NCBI RefSeq assembly: GCF_024699985.1
Contig: NZ_JAJONA010000001.1
Span: 3,230,501 to 3,294,500 of the forward strand
Direction: 5' to 3'
DNA length: 64,000 nucleotides
Source of the DNA: Phenylobacterium sp. J367
GTDB lineage: Bacteria; Pseudomonadota; Alphaproteobacteria; Caulobacterales; Caulobacteraceae
The notes below the pieces were generated by a model, which saw nothing but the letters and a program-made list of their open reading frames with translations, did not search any database and was not told the origin of the DNA. Positions 1-9,584 of the stretch are shown piece by piece. The translations under genes and the position numbers were made by a program. Position 1 is the first letter of the stretch, and each line of letters starts with the position of its first letter.

Positions 1-676
1 GCGACAGGGTGCAGATGGCGCCGGAGGCCACCTTCATCTGGATCGACATGTCCATGGCGATGCCGAGCTCGGGGTGCATCGGGCCCTGCATGCCGCGGGC
101 GGCGATGATCGGCTCGCCGGCCTGGTAAGCGAAGAGATCCACCGTGTGGGCGGCGTGGTGCCAGAGCAGATGGTCGGTCCAGGAGCGCGGCTGGCCCAGC
201 GCATTCAGGTTCTTGCGGCGGAAAAAGTAGGTCTGGACGTCCATCTGCTGGAGCTTCAGCTCGCCGGCCTGGATCTTCTTGTGGATCCACTGATGGGACG
301 GGTTGAAACGCCGGGTGTGGCCGGCCATTGCCACCTTGTTGCTCTTGGCGGCGACGGCGGCCAGGCGCTCGGCGTCGGCCAGGCTGTCGGCCATGGGGAT
401 CTCGACCTGCACGTGCTTGCCGGCCTCCAGGCATTGGATCGCCTGGGCGGCGTGCATCTGGGTCGGGGTCGCGAGGATGGCGGCGTCGACGCCGGGCTGG
501 GCGAGCGCCTCTCCGAGATCGGTCGTCCAGTGGGGAATCTTGAAGCGCTCGGCGACGTCCTTGGTGGAGTCCGGGCTGCCGCCGGCGAGGCTAACGACCT
601 CGATGCCGTCGATCTTCTGCATTGCTTCCAGGTGCTTGATTCCAAACGCACCTTGGCCGGCCATCACCACTTTCAC
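1..676 (-). CDS. ligC: LigC-type 4-carboxy-2-hydroxymuconate-6-semialdehyde dehydrogenase (C-terminus outside the window)
   Basis: Gfo/Idh/MocA-family NAD(P)-dependent oxidoreductase. The reverse strand reads from a GTG at 676 (VKVVMAGQGAFGIKHLEAMQ), with a GxGxxG-like nucleotide fold at residues 7-12. Later come CTPTQMH-like (here ATPTQMHAAQA), VEIPMADSL and WTDHLLWHHAAHTVD blocks, which I recognise from LigC of the protocatechuate 4,5-cleavage pathway. LigC oxidises the hemiacetal form of 4-carboxy-2-hydroxymuconate semialdehyde to 2-pyrone-4,6-dicarboxylate in the cytoplasm. About 225 residues are present of roughly 315. An in-frame ATG four codons in (664) is an alternative start. The gene is divergent from the XRE regulator at 801. 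No other lig genes are visible here, so the substrate rests on family resemblance only. Confidence 0.75.
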   Translation of the reverse strand, partial: MKVVMAGQGAFGIKHLEAMQKIDGIEVVSLAGGSPDSTKDVAERFKIPHWTTDLGEALAQPGVDAAILATPTQMHAAQAIQCLEAGKHVQVEIPMADSLADAERLAAVAAKSNKVAMAGHTRRFNPSHQWIHKKIQAGELKLQQMDVQTYFFRRKNLNALGQPRSWTDHLLWHHAAHTVDLFAYQAGEPIIAARGMQGPMHPELGIAMDMSIQMKVASGAICTLS

Positions 677-756
677 AGGCGCATCTCCCTCAGAGTCACC
701 GAACGTCCGCCGGCGTGTTACGCAAGAATGGACAAACTGGATAGTCCGTTTTACGC

Positions 757-789
757 AGGCGTCCAACAGGCGTCTAACAGGCGTCCGCT
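757..789. promoter_or_regulatory. Three 11-bp direct repeats (candidate operator) between ligC and the XRE gene
   Basis: The heptamer AGGCGTC recurs at 757-763, 768-774 and 779-785 with an exact 11-bp period, about one helical turn; the first two full units are AGGCGTCCAAC and AGGCGTCTAAC. The array ends just before the GGAGG at 791-795 that serves the XRE gene, inside the divergent 677-800 gap. Binding by the adjacent XRE protein is inference. Confidence 0.55.
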
Positions 790-800
790 GGGAGGCGATC

Positions 801-1094
801 ATGACGTTAAGCTGCCGCCGGCCCAACCCCGTTTTCAGCGACGAGTACCGGCTGTTGCGCGAGGCCCTGCTGGAGGCGCGTCGTAAGTCCGGCGTCAGCC
901 AGCGCGATCTCGCCGAGCGGCTGGGCAAGAGCCATTCGCATGTGGCGCGGATCGAATGCGGACAGCGTCGGGTGGACACCCTGGAGTTCTATCACATCGC
1001 CCGCGCGATCGGCGTGGAGCCCGCCAGCCTCTTCGCCCAGGTGATCCGCCGCCTGGAAGCGCACGGGTCGGAGGTCGGCGGCCGGGCCGCCTAG
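801..1094 (+). CDS. XRE-family helix-turn-helix regulator
   Basis: Small DNA-binding protein of 97 residues consisting of little more than a Cro/CI-type helix-turn-helix, about residues 20-75. It contains SQRDLAERLGKSHSHVARIE and then RRVDTLEFYHIARAIGVEP, the usual XRE helix 2-3 plus dimer region. The ATG at 801 is chosen because GGAGGC lies at 791-796 with proper spacing and homology starts right after it; upstream codons in this frame belong to the antisense ligC region. The gene is divergent from ligC and meets the TetR gene tail to tail with overlapping stops. The iterons at 757-789 suggest autoregulation or control of ligC, which is not demonstrated. Confidence 0.8.
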   Translation: MTLSCRRPNPVFSDEYRLLREALLEARRKSGVSQRDLAERLGKSHSHVARIECGQRRVDTLEFYHIARAIGVEPASLFAQVIRRLEAHGSEVGGRAA

Positions 1095-1789
1095 GCGGCC
1101 ACGAACCGGAGGATCATCTCGGTCACCGACTCCCGGCGCGCGGCGGTCGCGGCGGGGGACTCCATGTCGACCTTGAAGATGGTTGAGAAGGTGTGCCGGT
1201 TGGCGACGTTGAAGAAGCAGAGCGCGCTGATCGACATGTGCAGGTCGATGGGATCGAGGTCCTTGCGCATCACCCCGTCCTTGATGCCGCGCTCGACGAT
1301 GCCACGCAGGGTGTCGATGGCCCCCATGCTCTCCTGCTGGGTCTTGGAGAGCTGGGCGATGTGCTCCCCGTGGTGGATGTTCTCCACCATCACCAGGCGG
1401 ATGAAGTCGGTGTTGGCGAGCTGGTGGTCGAAGGTAAAGCGCACGTGCTGGGCCAGCGCCTCCAGGGGCGGCTTGCTCTCCAGGTCGAGGGTCGACTCGA
1501 TGTTGCGGATGCGACGGTAGCTGTCCTCAAGAACCGCCCGGTAGAGGCCCTCCTTGCTCTCGAAGTAGTAGTAGATCATCCGCTTCGAGGTGCGGGTGCG
1601 CTCGGCGATCTCGTCGATGCGGGCGCCGGAGAGGCCCTTCTCGGAGAACTCGTGGGTGGCGACCTCGAGGATGTTGGCCTTGGTGCGGTCGGGGTCGTTG
1701 GTCCGCGTCTTCTCCTTGGCCTGACGCGCGGGCGCGCGGGGCTCGGCGGCCTCGTGCTTCACGCCGGACTTCACAGATCGACCCGACAC
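1091..1789 (-). CDS. TetR/AcrR-family transcriptional regulator
   Basis: One-component repressor of about 232 residues. After a basic, poorly conserved leader of some 28 residues comes a typical TetR helix-turn-helix: ILEVATHEFSEKGLSGARID, then EIAERTRTSKRMIYYYFESK and EGLYRAVLEDSYRRIR. A variable helical ligand domain follows to the C-terminus. The GTG at 1789 is preferred because a GGGGGCGAG stretch lies about 7 bases upstream; a GTG at 1774 is also possible, and a longer frame upstream reads over the antisense strand of the oxidoreductase end. The ligand cannot be inferred. Neighbouring LigC and YdeP/FdhD genes are candidate targets by position only. Confidence 0.85.
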   Translation of the reverse strand: MSGRSVKSGVKHEAAEPRAPARQAKEKTRTNDPDRTKANILEVATHEFSEKGLSGARIDEIAERTRTSKRMIYYYFESKEGLYRAVLEDSYRRIRNIESTLDLESKPPLEALAQHVRFTFDHQLANTDFIRLVMVENIHHGEHIAQLSKTQQESMGAIDTLRGIVERGIKDGVMRKDLDPIDLHMSISALCFFNVANRHTFSTIFKVDMESPAATAARRESVTEMILRFVAA

Positions 1790-1862
1790 GCGCTCGCCCC
1801 CCACACCGCAACAACTGCGAGTCAGTAATACGCGAACCGTCGCATCGGCGGTAACCTGCCGC

Positions 1863-4131
1863 CTAGCCAGGGGCGGGCCTGAGCCGGACGGGGATCGACT
1901 TGTAGGCCGGCGTGCCACTCGCCCGGTCGTGGTCGTCGAGGCCGACGAGGGCGTTCGCCTCGGGATAGTAGGCGGCCGCGCAGCCGCGCGGCATGTCCCG
2001 GGGCGCGACGATGAAGCCATGTATGGACCGGCCGCCCGAGGCGGCCTCCACGTCGACGCGGTCGCCCTCGGCAAGGCCCAGGGCGGCCAGGTCCTCGGGA
2101 TTGGCGAAGATCACGTCCCGGCGGCCGAACACGCCGCGGTAGCGGTCGTCCTGGCCGTAGATGGTGGTGTTGTACTGGTCGTGGCTGCGGACGGTGGTCA
2201 GCAGCAGGACGCCGGGTGGCAGGGCCGGGTTGGCGTTCTCGCTGGTGCGCGGGATCAGGTTCGCCCGGCCGCTGGCGGTCTTCCACGTCCGCTCGGAGGC
2301 GGGGATCGGCAGGCGGAAGCCGCCGGGGACGCGGATGCGTTCGTTGTAGCCGGCGAAGAGGTCGGGCAGCACGGCCTCGATCAGGTCGCGGATGCGGTCG
2401 TAGTCGGCGGTCAGCGCCGCCCAGTCCACGGGGTCCTTCTCGCCGAACAGCGCCGCGCCGATGCCGGCGACGATGGCCACCTCCGAGCGCAGTTCGGATG
2501 AGGCCGGCGCGTTCAGGCCCCTCGAGGCGTGGACCATGGACATGGAGTCCTCGACCGTCACCGCCTGGCGGCCACCGGCCTGTACGTCCACCTCGGTGCG
2601 GCCGAGGCAAGGGAGCAGCAGGCTCTCGCGGCCCGGCAACAGGTGCGTGCGGTTGAGCTTGGTCGCCACATGGACCGTCATGTCGGCGCGGGCCAGCGCG
2701 CCGAACGTCCGGCCGGGGTCCGGCGCGGCGACCGCGAAGTTGCCGCCGAGGCCCATGAAGAACCGCACCTCGCCGCGCTCGAGGGCGGCGATGGAGTCCA
2801 CGACCGTGTGGCCGTGGGCGCGCGGGGAGGCGAAGCCGAACACCCGGTCCATGGCGGCGAGGAAGGCCTCCGACGGCTTCTCCCAGAGGCCGACGGTGCG
2901 ATCGCCCTGGACGTTGGAATGGCCGCGCAGCGGGCAGATGCCGGCGCCCGGCCGCCCGATGTTGCCGCGCAGCAGGAGGAGGTTGGCGAGCTGCTGGACG
3001 GTGGATGACGACCCCAGGTGCTGGGTGATCCCCATGCCGTAGCAGAGGATGACGCGGCTGGCGCCCGCATAGCGGCGGGCGGCGTCCTCCATCTCGGCGC
3101 GGGCGGCGCCGGCCTCGGTCTCCAGCTCGGCCCAGTCGGCGGCGCGCAGCTGGGCGGCCAGCGCGTCGAAGCCTGCGGTGTGTTCGGCGAGGAAGTCGTG
3201 GTCGAGCACCGGTTCGCCGGCGTCGTCGCGGGCCACCAGCGCCTTCATCATCCCCTGGACGAAGGCGGCGTCGCCCCCGATGCGGAGCTGGTAGTAGCGC
3301 GAGGCGATTGGGGTGGATGACAGGGTCGCCATCTCCACCGGGTCCTGCGGCGAGGCGAAGCGTTCGAGGGCTCGCTCCTTCAGCGGATTGAACACCAGGA
3401 TCGGCGCGCCGCGGCGGGCGGCGGACCGGAGCGTCGCCATCATCCGCGGATGGTTGGTGCCGGGGTTGTGGCCGAAACTGAGGATCAGGTCGGCTTCGTC
3501 GAAGTCGTCGAGCGTGACCGTGCCCTTGCCGACGCCGATGGACAGGGGCAGCGCAACGCTCGTCGGCTCGTGGCACATGTTCGAGCAGTCGGGGAAGTTG
3601 TTGGTCCCGAACCGGCGGCCGAGCAGCTGGTAGAGGAAGGCCGCCTCGTTGGAGGCCCGGCCGGAGGCGTAGAAGGCGGCCTGGTCCGGGTGGTCGAGGC
3701 GGCGCAGGCCGTCGGCGGCGCGGGCGAAGGCCTCGTCCCAGGTCACCGGCAGGTAGCGGTCGCTGGCCGGATCGTAGGCCATCGGATGGGTGAGGCGGCC
3801 GGCGTCCTCGAGCGCGTGATCGGTCCAGGTCCGGAGCTCGGCGAGGGTGTGGGCGGCGAAAAGCTCCGGCGTGGCGCGGTTGCGGGTGGCCTCCCAGGCG
3901 ACCGCCTTCGCGCCGTTCTCGCAGAACTCGAAGGACGAGGTGTGCTTGGGATCGGGCCAGGCGCAGCCGGGGGCAGTCGAAGCCCTCGGGCTGGTTGGCG
4001 CGCAGCAGGGTCTTGGCGCCCTCGACGACCACATGCTGGTCCTCTAGCGCGACGCCGACCGCCTTGAGGGCCCCCCAGCCGCCGGCCGGCAGGTCGTAGG
4101 GGCGCAGGCCCTTGATCGGCTTGCGGCTCAT
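1863..4131 (-). CDS. FdhF/YdeP-family molybdopterin oxidoreductase, frameshifted near the N-terminus
   Basis: Large bis-MGD oxidoreductase alpha subunit of the YdeP-like family, about 755 residues, related to formate dehydrogenases. The N-terminus (MSRKPIKGLRPYDLPAGGWG) and the remainder (GCAWPDPKHTSS, FEFCENGAKAVAWE, YASGRASNEAAFLYQ, CHEPTS, SFGHNPGTNHPRM, LRGHSNVQGDR) lie in two frames. The switch falls in a G5 run at 3969-3973 (C5 on the coding strand); one base fewer restores the family's conserved FDCPGCAW. Single-base insertion or sequencing error is likely. The start overlaps the fdhD stop by four bases (ATGA), so the two are translationally coupled. The physiological substrate of YdeP-like enzymes is uncertain; E. 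coli YdeP is linked to acid resistance. Confidence 0.85.
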
Positions 4132-4955
4132 GACGCGAGCCGATCCGGGCGGCTGAACACCGTATGGCCGTCGTCGCGGGCCAGGGCCACGAGGGTGAGG
4201 CCCGAGGCTTCGGCGCGGCTGATGGCCAGGGCCGTGGGCGCGGAGACGGCGACGATCATCGGCGCGCCCAGGCGGACGGCCTTCTCGACCATCTCGAAGG
4301 AACAGCGGCTGGTGACCACCACGAACCCCTGGGCGGCGTCGATCCGCCGGGCCAAGAGGCCGCCGGCCAGCTTGTCGAGGGCGTTGTGGCGGCCGACGTC
4401 CTCGCGCACGAGGCGGAGACGGCCCTCGGCGTCGGCGAAGGCGGCGGCATGGGTGGCCCTGGTGAGGCGGCCCAGCGTCTGCTCTGCGCTCAGCGCGGCC
4501 GTGGCGGCCTGCACGGCTTCAGGGCGGAACGTGCAGCCTTCCGGGGCGGCGGGCAGGGGACGGATCGCGTCCTGTAGCCGCTGGACCCCGCAAAGGCCAC
4601 AGCTCGACCGGCCTTCCAGGGTGCGGGGCCGGGCGGGCTTGCGCCGGGCGCCGGGCGACAGCCGGACGTCGGCCAGGACGCCGTCGGCGACGACCTCCAG
4701 GGCGACATTCTCGATCTGGTCGGCGCTGGCGATGGCCTCCGTGACGGTGAAGCCCCGTGCGAGGTCGTCCAGGTCGGCGGGCGTCGCCATGAGCACGGTA
4801 TGGGGCCGGCCGTCGTAGGAGATGGCGACCGCCGTCTCCTCGGGCGCGGCGCGCTCGACGGCGGCCCGCGAGCCGTCGGTCCGCCATTCGCGTCCGGTCA
4901 GGGCGACCGCTACCGCCGGGGCGGCGAGGGACGCGAGCGGAAGGTCGTCAGCCAT
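4128..4955 (-). CDS. fdhD: Sulfurtransferase FdhD, formate dehydrogenase accessory protein
   Basis: FdhD passes sulfur from a cysteine desulfurase to the molybdenum bis-MGD cofactor of formate-dehydrogenase-type enzymes. The 275-residue protein has the typical middle motif RSSCGLCG with the two functional cysteines, the VREDVGRHNALDKL block, and the TSRCSFEMVEKA and GAPMIVAVSAPT blocks near the C-terminus. The ATG at 4955 is chosen over an upstream frame extension because homology begins just after it; the Shine-Dalgarno site is weak. It is the first gene of a two-gene operon with the YdeP-like oxidoreductase, its obvious client. Confidence 0.93.
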   Translation of the reverse strand: MADDLPLASLAAPAVAVALTGREWRTDGSRAAVERAAPEETAVAISYDGRPHTVLMATPADLDDLARGFTVTEAIASADQIENVALEVVADGVLADVRLSPGARRKPARPRTLEGRSSCGLCGVQRLQDAIRPLPAAPEGCTFRPEAVQAATAALSAEQTLGRLTRATHAAAFADAEGRLRLVREDVGRHNALDKLAGGLLARRIDAAQGFVVVTSRCSFEMVEKAVRLGAPMIVAVSAPTALAISRAEASGLTLVALARDDGHTVFSRPDRLAS

Positions 4956-5074
4956 CAGGACAGCATAGCACCCTGATCGGCCTGGGGCGCCAGCCAGGCG
5001 CGATTGCGCTGGATCAAGGGCTCCGTCGACGGGCGTGGCACAGTTCAAGTCGATCGTATCGGAGCAGACCCGAG

Positions 5075-5452
5075 ATGACCGTTCGAAGGACCGCGTTCGC
5101 GATGGGAGTCCTCCTGGCCTTGGTCGCCTACCCGGCGGCGGCCCTTTCGGACGCCGCGCAGGAAGTCGAGCGGGGCCGTGCGCTCGCCGAGCGCAACTGC
5201 GGCATGTGCCACGCCACAGGTCGGACCGACGCGAGCAAGTACAGAGGCGCGCCCGCCTTCCGCGACCTGCACCTCCGCTATGACGTGGAGGCGCTCGGCG
5301 AGGCGCTGGCCGAGGGCATCCTCACAGGCCATCCCGCGATGCCCGAATTCCGCTTCGCCCCGGACGAGGTGATCTCGATGATCCACTACCTCCGCAGCAT
5401 TCAGTCGCGCCAGGAGACCTCGCTCCCGAAACCGCCCATCCGGGTCCGCTGA
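5075..5452 (+). CDS. Small periplasmic c-type cytochrome
   Basis: Protein of 125 residues with a Sec signal peptide (hydrophobic stretch AFAMGVLLALVAYPAAALS, about residues 7-25) and one haem-binding motif CGMCH near residue 45. A candidate distal methionine lies in the GHPAMPEFRF segment near residue 88, followed by the amphipathic C-terminal helix of class I cytochromes. It would carry electrons in the periplasm. It is divergent from fdhD across a 119-bp gap, so it could be the electron partner of the oxidoreductase, but nothing in the sequence proves this. Confidence 0.85.
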   Translation: MTVRRTAFAMGVLLALVAYPAAALSDAAQEVERGRALAERNCGMCHATGRTDASKYRGAPAFRDLHLRYDVEALGEALAEGILTGHPAMPEFRFAPDEVISMIHYLRSIQSRQETSLPKPPIRVR

Positions 5453-5549
5453 AGCGCCCGTCGCGCGGGAGCACGCGGACAACGGGCGACGCGACAGCTT
5501 CCCAGGGGCCCCGAATATGTAGAGTTCTAAGCAAATTCGGGAGGCAGTC

Positions 5550-6041
5550 GTGGAAACAGGTGCGCTCAGAGCGCGGCCGCTGTGCACGGTCGATATCCGG
5601 CTCGAGGACGGCGCGCCGCTGGCGCTCGGCCGCTCGCCGTTCCGCAACCGTCGGGTTAGCTACATCGCCGGCGGCGCCGTCGATGGCGAACGCCTGCGAG
5701 GTGAGGTGTTGCCGGGCGGCGGCGACTGGTCGGAACTTGGAGCGGGCCCAGACGGGTCGGCCCTGACGCTGATCGACGTCCGCTCGATCTGGGAGACCCA
5801 CGACGGCGCGCAAATCTACGTGACATACGGCGGGCGGCTGGTGATCCCGGCGGAGGTGCTGCCCGCCTTCCGCGATCCGGCGCAGGTCGAAGGCCTTCCG
5901 GAAGACAGCTACTACTTCCGGATCCAGCCGACCTTCGAGACCGCCGATGAGCGGTATGGCTGGCTGAACGCCCTGGTGGCGGTCGGAACCGGCCGACGGA
6001 CCGCCAAGGGCGTCCGCTACAGGATCTTCGGCCTTGAGTAG
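5550..6041 (+). CDS. DUF3237 domain protein
   Basis: Protein of 163 residues that I recognise as a DUF3237 member. It starts with the beta-rich TVDIRLEDGAPLALG-like segment, then VSYIAGGAVDGERLRGEVLP with the conserved G..G..L.G.VLPGGGDW pattern, a RSIWETHDGAQIYVTYGGR strand, the FRIQPTFET block and a terminal LNALVAVGTGRR strand. DUF3237 proteins form a lipocalin-like barrel; no reaction is established for this one. The GTG start at 5550 has GGGAGGC at 5539-5545. It overlaps the start of the MFS gene by eight bases, so the two are co-translated. Confidence 0.8.
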   Translation: METGALRARPLCTVDIRLEDGAPLALGRSPFRNRRVSYIAGGAVDGERLRGEVLPGGGDWSELGAGPDGSALTLIDVRSIWETHDGAQIYVTYGGRLVIPAEVLPAFRDPAQVEGLPEDSYYFRIQPTFETADERYGWLNALVAVGTGRRTAKGVRYRIFGLE

Positions 6042-7348
6042 CGCGGCGCGGCCCGCCTCTCCGGCCTACGCCTGGTATGTCGTGGGCGTCATGCTGCTGG
6101 CTTACACGCTGTCGTTCATCGACAGGATGATCCTCAGCCTGCTCGTGGGCCCGATCAAGGCCGACCTGGGCATCAGCGACACCCAGATGAGCCTCCTGAT
6201 GGGGTTCGCGTTCGCGATCTTCTACAGCGCGCTCGGGATACCGCTGGGTTGGGTCGCCGACCGTCGTCCTCGCCGCGGCCTGATCGTGGCCGGCATCGCG
6301 GCCTGGAGCCTCATGACCGCCGCATGCGCCCTGGCGCGCGGCTATGTGGGCCTCTTCCTGGCCCGGATCGGCGTGGGCGTCGGCGAGGCGACGCTGTCCC
6401 CGGCCGTGTACTCCATGCTGGGCGACTACTTCCCGCGGGAGAAGCTGGGGCGGGCCATGGCGGTCTATTCGATCGGCGTGCCGCTCGGCTCGGGCATTGC
6501 GCTGATGGCGGGCTCGCTCGTCGTGAAGATCGTCACCGAAGGGCCGCCGGTGGCGTTGCCGATCGTCGGCGAGCTCGCGCCCTGGCGGCTGACGTTCCTA
6601 TGGGTCGGCCTGCCGGGCCTGCTCGTCGCCCTTCTGGTGGCGCTGACGGTGCGCGAGCCGCCGCGCCAGGGCGACGCATCGAAGACCGCCCGCGGTGAGT
6701 TCGTGGCGTTCCTCCGGTCCCATCCCGCGGCGATCGCGTCGCATTTCGGCGGCATGTCACTGATCGCGCTCGTGATGTACGGCGCCATGGCCTGGATCCC
6801 GCAGTTCCTGCATCGCACCTACGCGATGCCGGTGCCTGAAGCGGGGCTCTGGTTCGGCGTGGCGACCGCCACCTGCGGCGCGGCGGGCCTGCTGATCGGC
6901 GGCTGGCTGGCCGACCGCCTCTACCGCCGCGGGTTCAAGGACGCCCACCTTCGGGTGATCCGCCTCAACGCCATCCTGCTCCTGCCGCTCTTCGTTGGAA
7001 TGGCGCTCGCGCCCACGGCGGGGCTGGCGCTGTGGATGATGGTCGTGGCGATGCTGGTCGGCACGATCCACGGCGGCGTCGCAGGCGCCCGCCCTTCAGA
7101 TGATCACGCCGAACCGCCTGAGGGCCCGGATGGTCGCGCTCTACTTCCTCGTCGCCAACCTCATTGGCCTGGGCCTTGGTCCGACCGCGATCGCCCTGGT
7201 GACCGAGCTCATCTTCGGCCGCCCGGAGGCCCTCCGCTATGGACTGGCCATCGTCACCGCGGTCGCCCTGCCGATCTCGGCGATCATCCTGAGCGCCGGC
7301 CTCAAACCCTTCGCCCGCGCCGTGGAGGCGGCCGAGCAGAATGCTTAG
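6034..7348 (+). CDS. MFS transporter, spinster-like (frameshifted near the C-terminus)
   Basis: Inner-membrane major facilitator of about 437 residues and twelve predicted helices. Features include TLSFIDRMILSLLVGPIKAD in helix 1, the loop 2-3 signature GWVADRRPRRG, and a helix 5 signature with YSIGVPLGSGIALMAG. The frame breaks at about 7085-7094. The first frame runs on as unrelated Arg/Pro-rich sequence, whereas the next frame continues the family with LQMITPNRLRARMVALYF and then a GLGLGP helix. One extra C in GCGCCCGCCC explains it. The TTG start at 6034 overlaps the DUF3237 stop. Relatives often import organic or aromatic acids; the substrate here is unknown. Confidence 0.85.
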
Positions 7349-7419
7349 CAATCTATGGAATATCGTGTAGCCTATCCGGAACGCCCCGCGAGCGAGACGG
7401 GGAGCAAGGGGAGGCTTGA

Positions 7420-9582
7420 ATGGTGCGACATCTCATTGGCGGCGTCTCATGGGCGGCCCTGGCCATGGCTCTGGCCAGCCCGTCCGCAGCTCAGGATGCG
7501 GAGGTTTCCGAACTCGTCGTCACCGCCCAGCGGGTCGAGGAGAATATTCAGCAGGTTCCGATCGCGGTGACGGCCTTCGGCAGCGCCGCCCTCGAACGGC
7601 AGTCGATCGAGACCCTGCAGGACATCGCCATCCGCACCCCGGGCTTCAGCGCCGGCCAGGTGGATCCGATCCAGCCGAACTTCGCGATCCGCGGCATCGG
7701 CTCGGCCTACGGCATCAGTCAGAACGCGGGCGGCGACGCCTCGGTGGTCGTCTTCGTCGACGGCGTCTACGCCGGCCGCGGCGGCACGCCCGACGTCGAT
7801 GCGATGGACCTCGAGCGCGTGGAAGTCCTGCGCGGTCCCCAGGGCACGCTGTTCGGCAAGAACGCCGTGGGCGGCCTGATCCAGTACGTCAGCCGAAAGC
7901 CGTCGAATGACACCCGCCTGCGGGTTGAGGGCGGACTGGGCAATTTCGACCGCCGCACCCTCAGCGTCCGGGGCAACGTGCCGCTGAGTGACAGTGTCTA
8001 TCTTTCGGCCGGTGGTTCGCTGAAGTTCCGCGACGGCTACGAGTTCAACGAGACCACCGGTCACGATGTGAACGACCAGGATCTGCGCACCGCGGCCCTG
8101 GCGCTGCGCTTCCTGCCGAGCGACGATCTCGACATCGTCCTGGCGGCTGATTTCACCGAGCAGGACCAGCGCGGCAACCCGCGTGACAACATCTGCGACC
8201 CCACCCTCCGGGGCGGCGTCCATTGTGTCGGCGTCAACCCCGACCCTCGCATCATGAACGCCTACACCGACGGCTACACGCGCCGCTGGCTGCAGACCTA
8301 CCGGGGCGAGGTGAACTGGACGACGGCGCTGGGGACGTTGACGTCCATCACAGGCTATCGCGCGGTGACGACCAACGTCCGCATTCCCTTCTTCTCCAAC
8401 CCGGTGAATCCGCCGAATCAGATCGAGTCCACCCAGACGGACCACGAGAAGAACGACCAGTTCAGTCAGGAGCTGCGGCTGGCCTTCGACGCCATGGACG
8501 GGCGCCTGCGGGGACAGGTCGGAGCCTATTATCTCCGCGAGGACAACTTCCGGATCGAGGATCTGCGCCAGGACTTCCCGGCGCCGGCCCAGACGGGCGT
8601 CGCCACCTATCCGCAGGACGTGCTGGCCAAGAGCTTCGCGCTGTTCGGACAGGCGAGCTTCAGCGTGACCGACGAACTGACGGTGACCGCCGGCCTGCGC
8701 CAGACCTGGGAGGAGAAGTCAGGCCACTTCATCGGCCGCAAGGTGTCCGGCCCCGGCATGCCGCCGCCGCTCGGCGGCGACTACGACGTGCGGGCGAAGG
8801 AGGACTGGAGCGCCCTGACACCGCGGTTCGCGGTGGATTGGCAGGTGACGCCGGACGCGCTGATCTATGCGTCGGCCACGCGCGGCTTCAAGAGCGGCGG
8901 CTTCCAGGGCATCGCCGGCACGGCCTCCAGCCAGTCAACGCCGTACGATCCCGAGTACGCCTGGAGCTATGAGGGCGGCGCCAAGACGCAATGGCTGGAC
9001 AAGCGCCTGCAGGTGAACCTATCGGTCTTCCATACTGATTACGAGGACCTGCAGGTCTCGCAACTGGTGCCCCTGTGCTGTGTGGTCGTCGGCAATGCTG
9101 CGACCGCGGAGATCGACGGGGTCGAGGTGGAATTGATCGCCCGCCCGCTCGCCGGCCTGCAACTGGAGGCCGCCTACGGCTATCTGGACGCCAAGTTCAC
9201 CAGCTTCGCCAATGGCGCCACGGCCAACTTCACGGGGAACGACCTGCCGCGCTCGCCCAAGGACAAGCTTCACCTCGGCGCCCAGTATAGCTTCGACATC
9301 GCGGAGTGGGGCGTCCTGGGGCGCGTCGATTACACCAACCAGGCGCACATGTACTTCGAGGCCTCGAACATCCCGACGCAGAAACAGGAGGGATACATCA
9401 ATGTGGACGCGCGCGTTTCGCTGACTTCGCCCGACAAGCGCTGGCAGGTGGCGGCCTGGGGCAAGAACCTGACGGACGAGCTCGTGGCGACCTACGTGAC
9501 GGCGTTCGCGCCCTACCGTCAGGTGCTGGTCCCCTATGCGCCGCCGAAGACGTACGGCGTCACGCTGGTCTGGAGGATGTAG
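7420..9582 (+). CDS. TonB-dependent outer-membrane receptor
   Basis: Complete receptor of 720 residues. It has a signal peptide (WAALAMALASPSAAQ), a TonB box ELVVTAQR near residue 31, and a plug domain with VPIAVTAFG, IRTPGFSAGQ, FAIRGIG, VFVDGVYAGRGG and LRGPQGTLFGKNAVGG. A C-terminal beta-barrel ends in an aromatic-rich strand with terminal WRM. This subfamily in sphingomonads and caulobacters imports organic substrates such as aromatics, terpenoids or sugars as well as iron complexes. It follows the MFS gene by 71 bases, and an AGGGGAGG ribosome site precedes the ATG. A strong hairpin terminator follows the stop at once. Confidence 0.93.
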   Translation: MVRHLIGGVSWAALAMALASPSAAQDAEVSELVVTAQRVEENIQQVPIAVTAFGSAALERQSIETLQDIAIRTPGFSAGQVDPIQPNFAIRGIGSAYGISQNAGGDASVVVFVDGVYAGRGGTPDVDAMDLERVEVLRGPQGTLFGKNAVGGLIQYVSRKPSNDTRLRVEGGLGNFDRRTLSVRGNVPLSDSVYLSAGGSLKFRDGYEFNETTGHDVNDQDLRTAALALRFLPSDDLDIVLAADFTEQDQRGNPRDNICDPTLRGGVHCVGVNPDPRIMNAYTDGYTRRWLQTYRGEVNWTTALGTLTSITGYRAVTTNVRIPFFSNPVNPPNQIESTQTDHEKNDQFSQELRLAFDAMDGRLRGQVGAYYLREDNFRIEDLRQDFPAPAQTGVATYPQDVLAKSFALFGQASFSVTDELTVTAGLRQTWEEKSGHFIGRKVSGPGMPPPLGGDYDVRAKEDWSALTPRFAVDWQVTPDALIYASATRGFKSGGFQGIAGTASSQSTPYDPEYAWSYEGGAKTQWLDKRLQVNLSVFHTDYEDLQVSQLVPLCCVVVGNAATAEIDGVEVELIARPLAGLQLEAAYGYLDAKFTSFANGATANFTGNDLPRSPKDKLHLGAQYSFDIAEWGVLGRVDYTNQAHMYFEASNIPTQKQEGYINVDARVSLTSPDKRWQVAAWGKNLTDELVATYVTAFAPYRQVLVPYAPPKTYGVTLVWRM

Positions 9583-9584
9583 AC

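Noticed and set aside
303..800. Upstream extension of the XRE regulator and other long frames antisense to ligC.
   Set aside because: They read opposite a well-conserved LigC coding strand. High GC gives long antisense frames throughout this window.
1822..3968. Frame-1 continuation of the YdeP-like gene (Arg/Pro-rich, ~700 codons).
   Set aside because: All conserved blocks after residue ~53 are in the other frame, so this is the shadow downstream of the frameshift.
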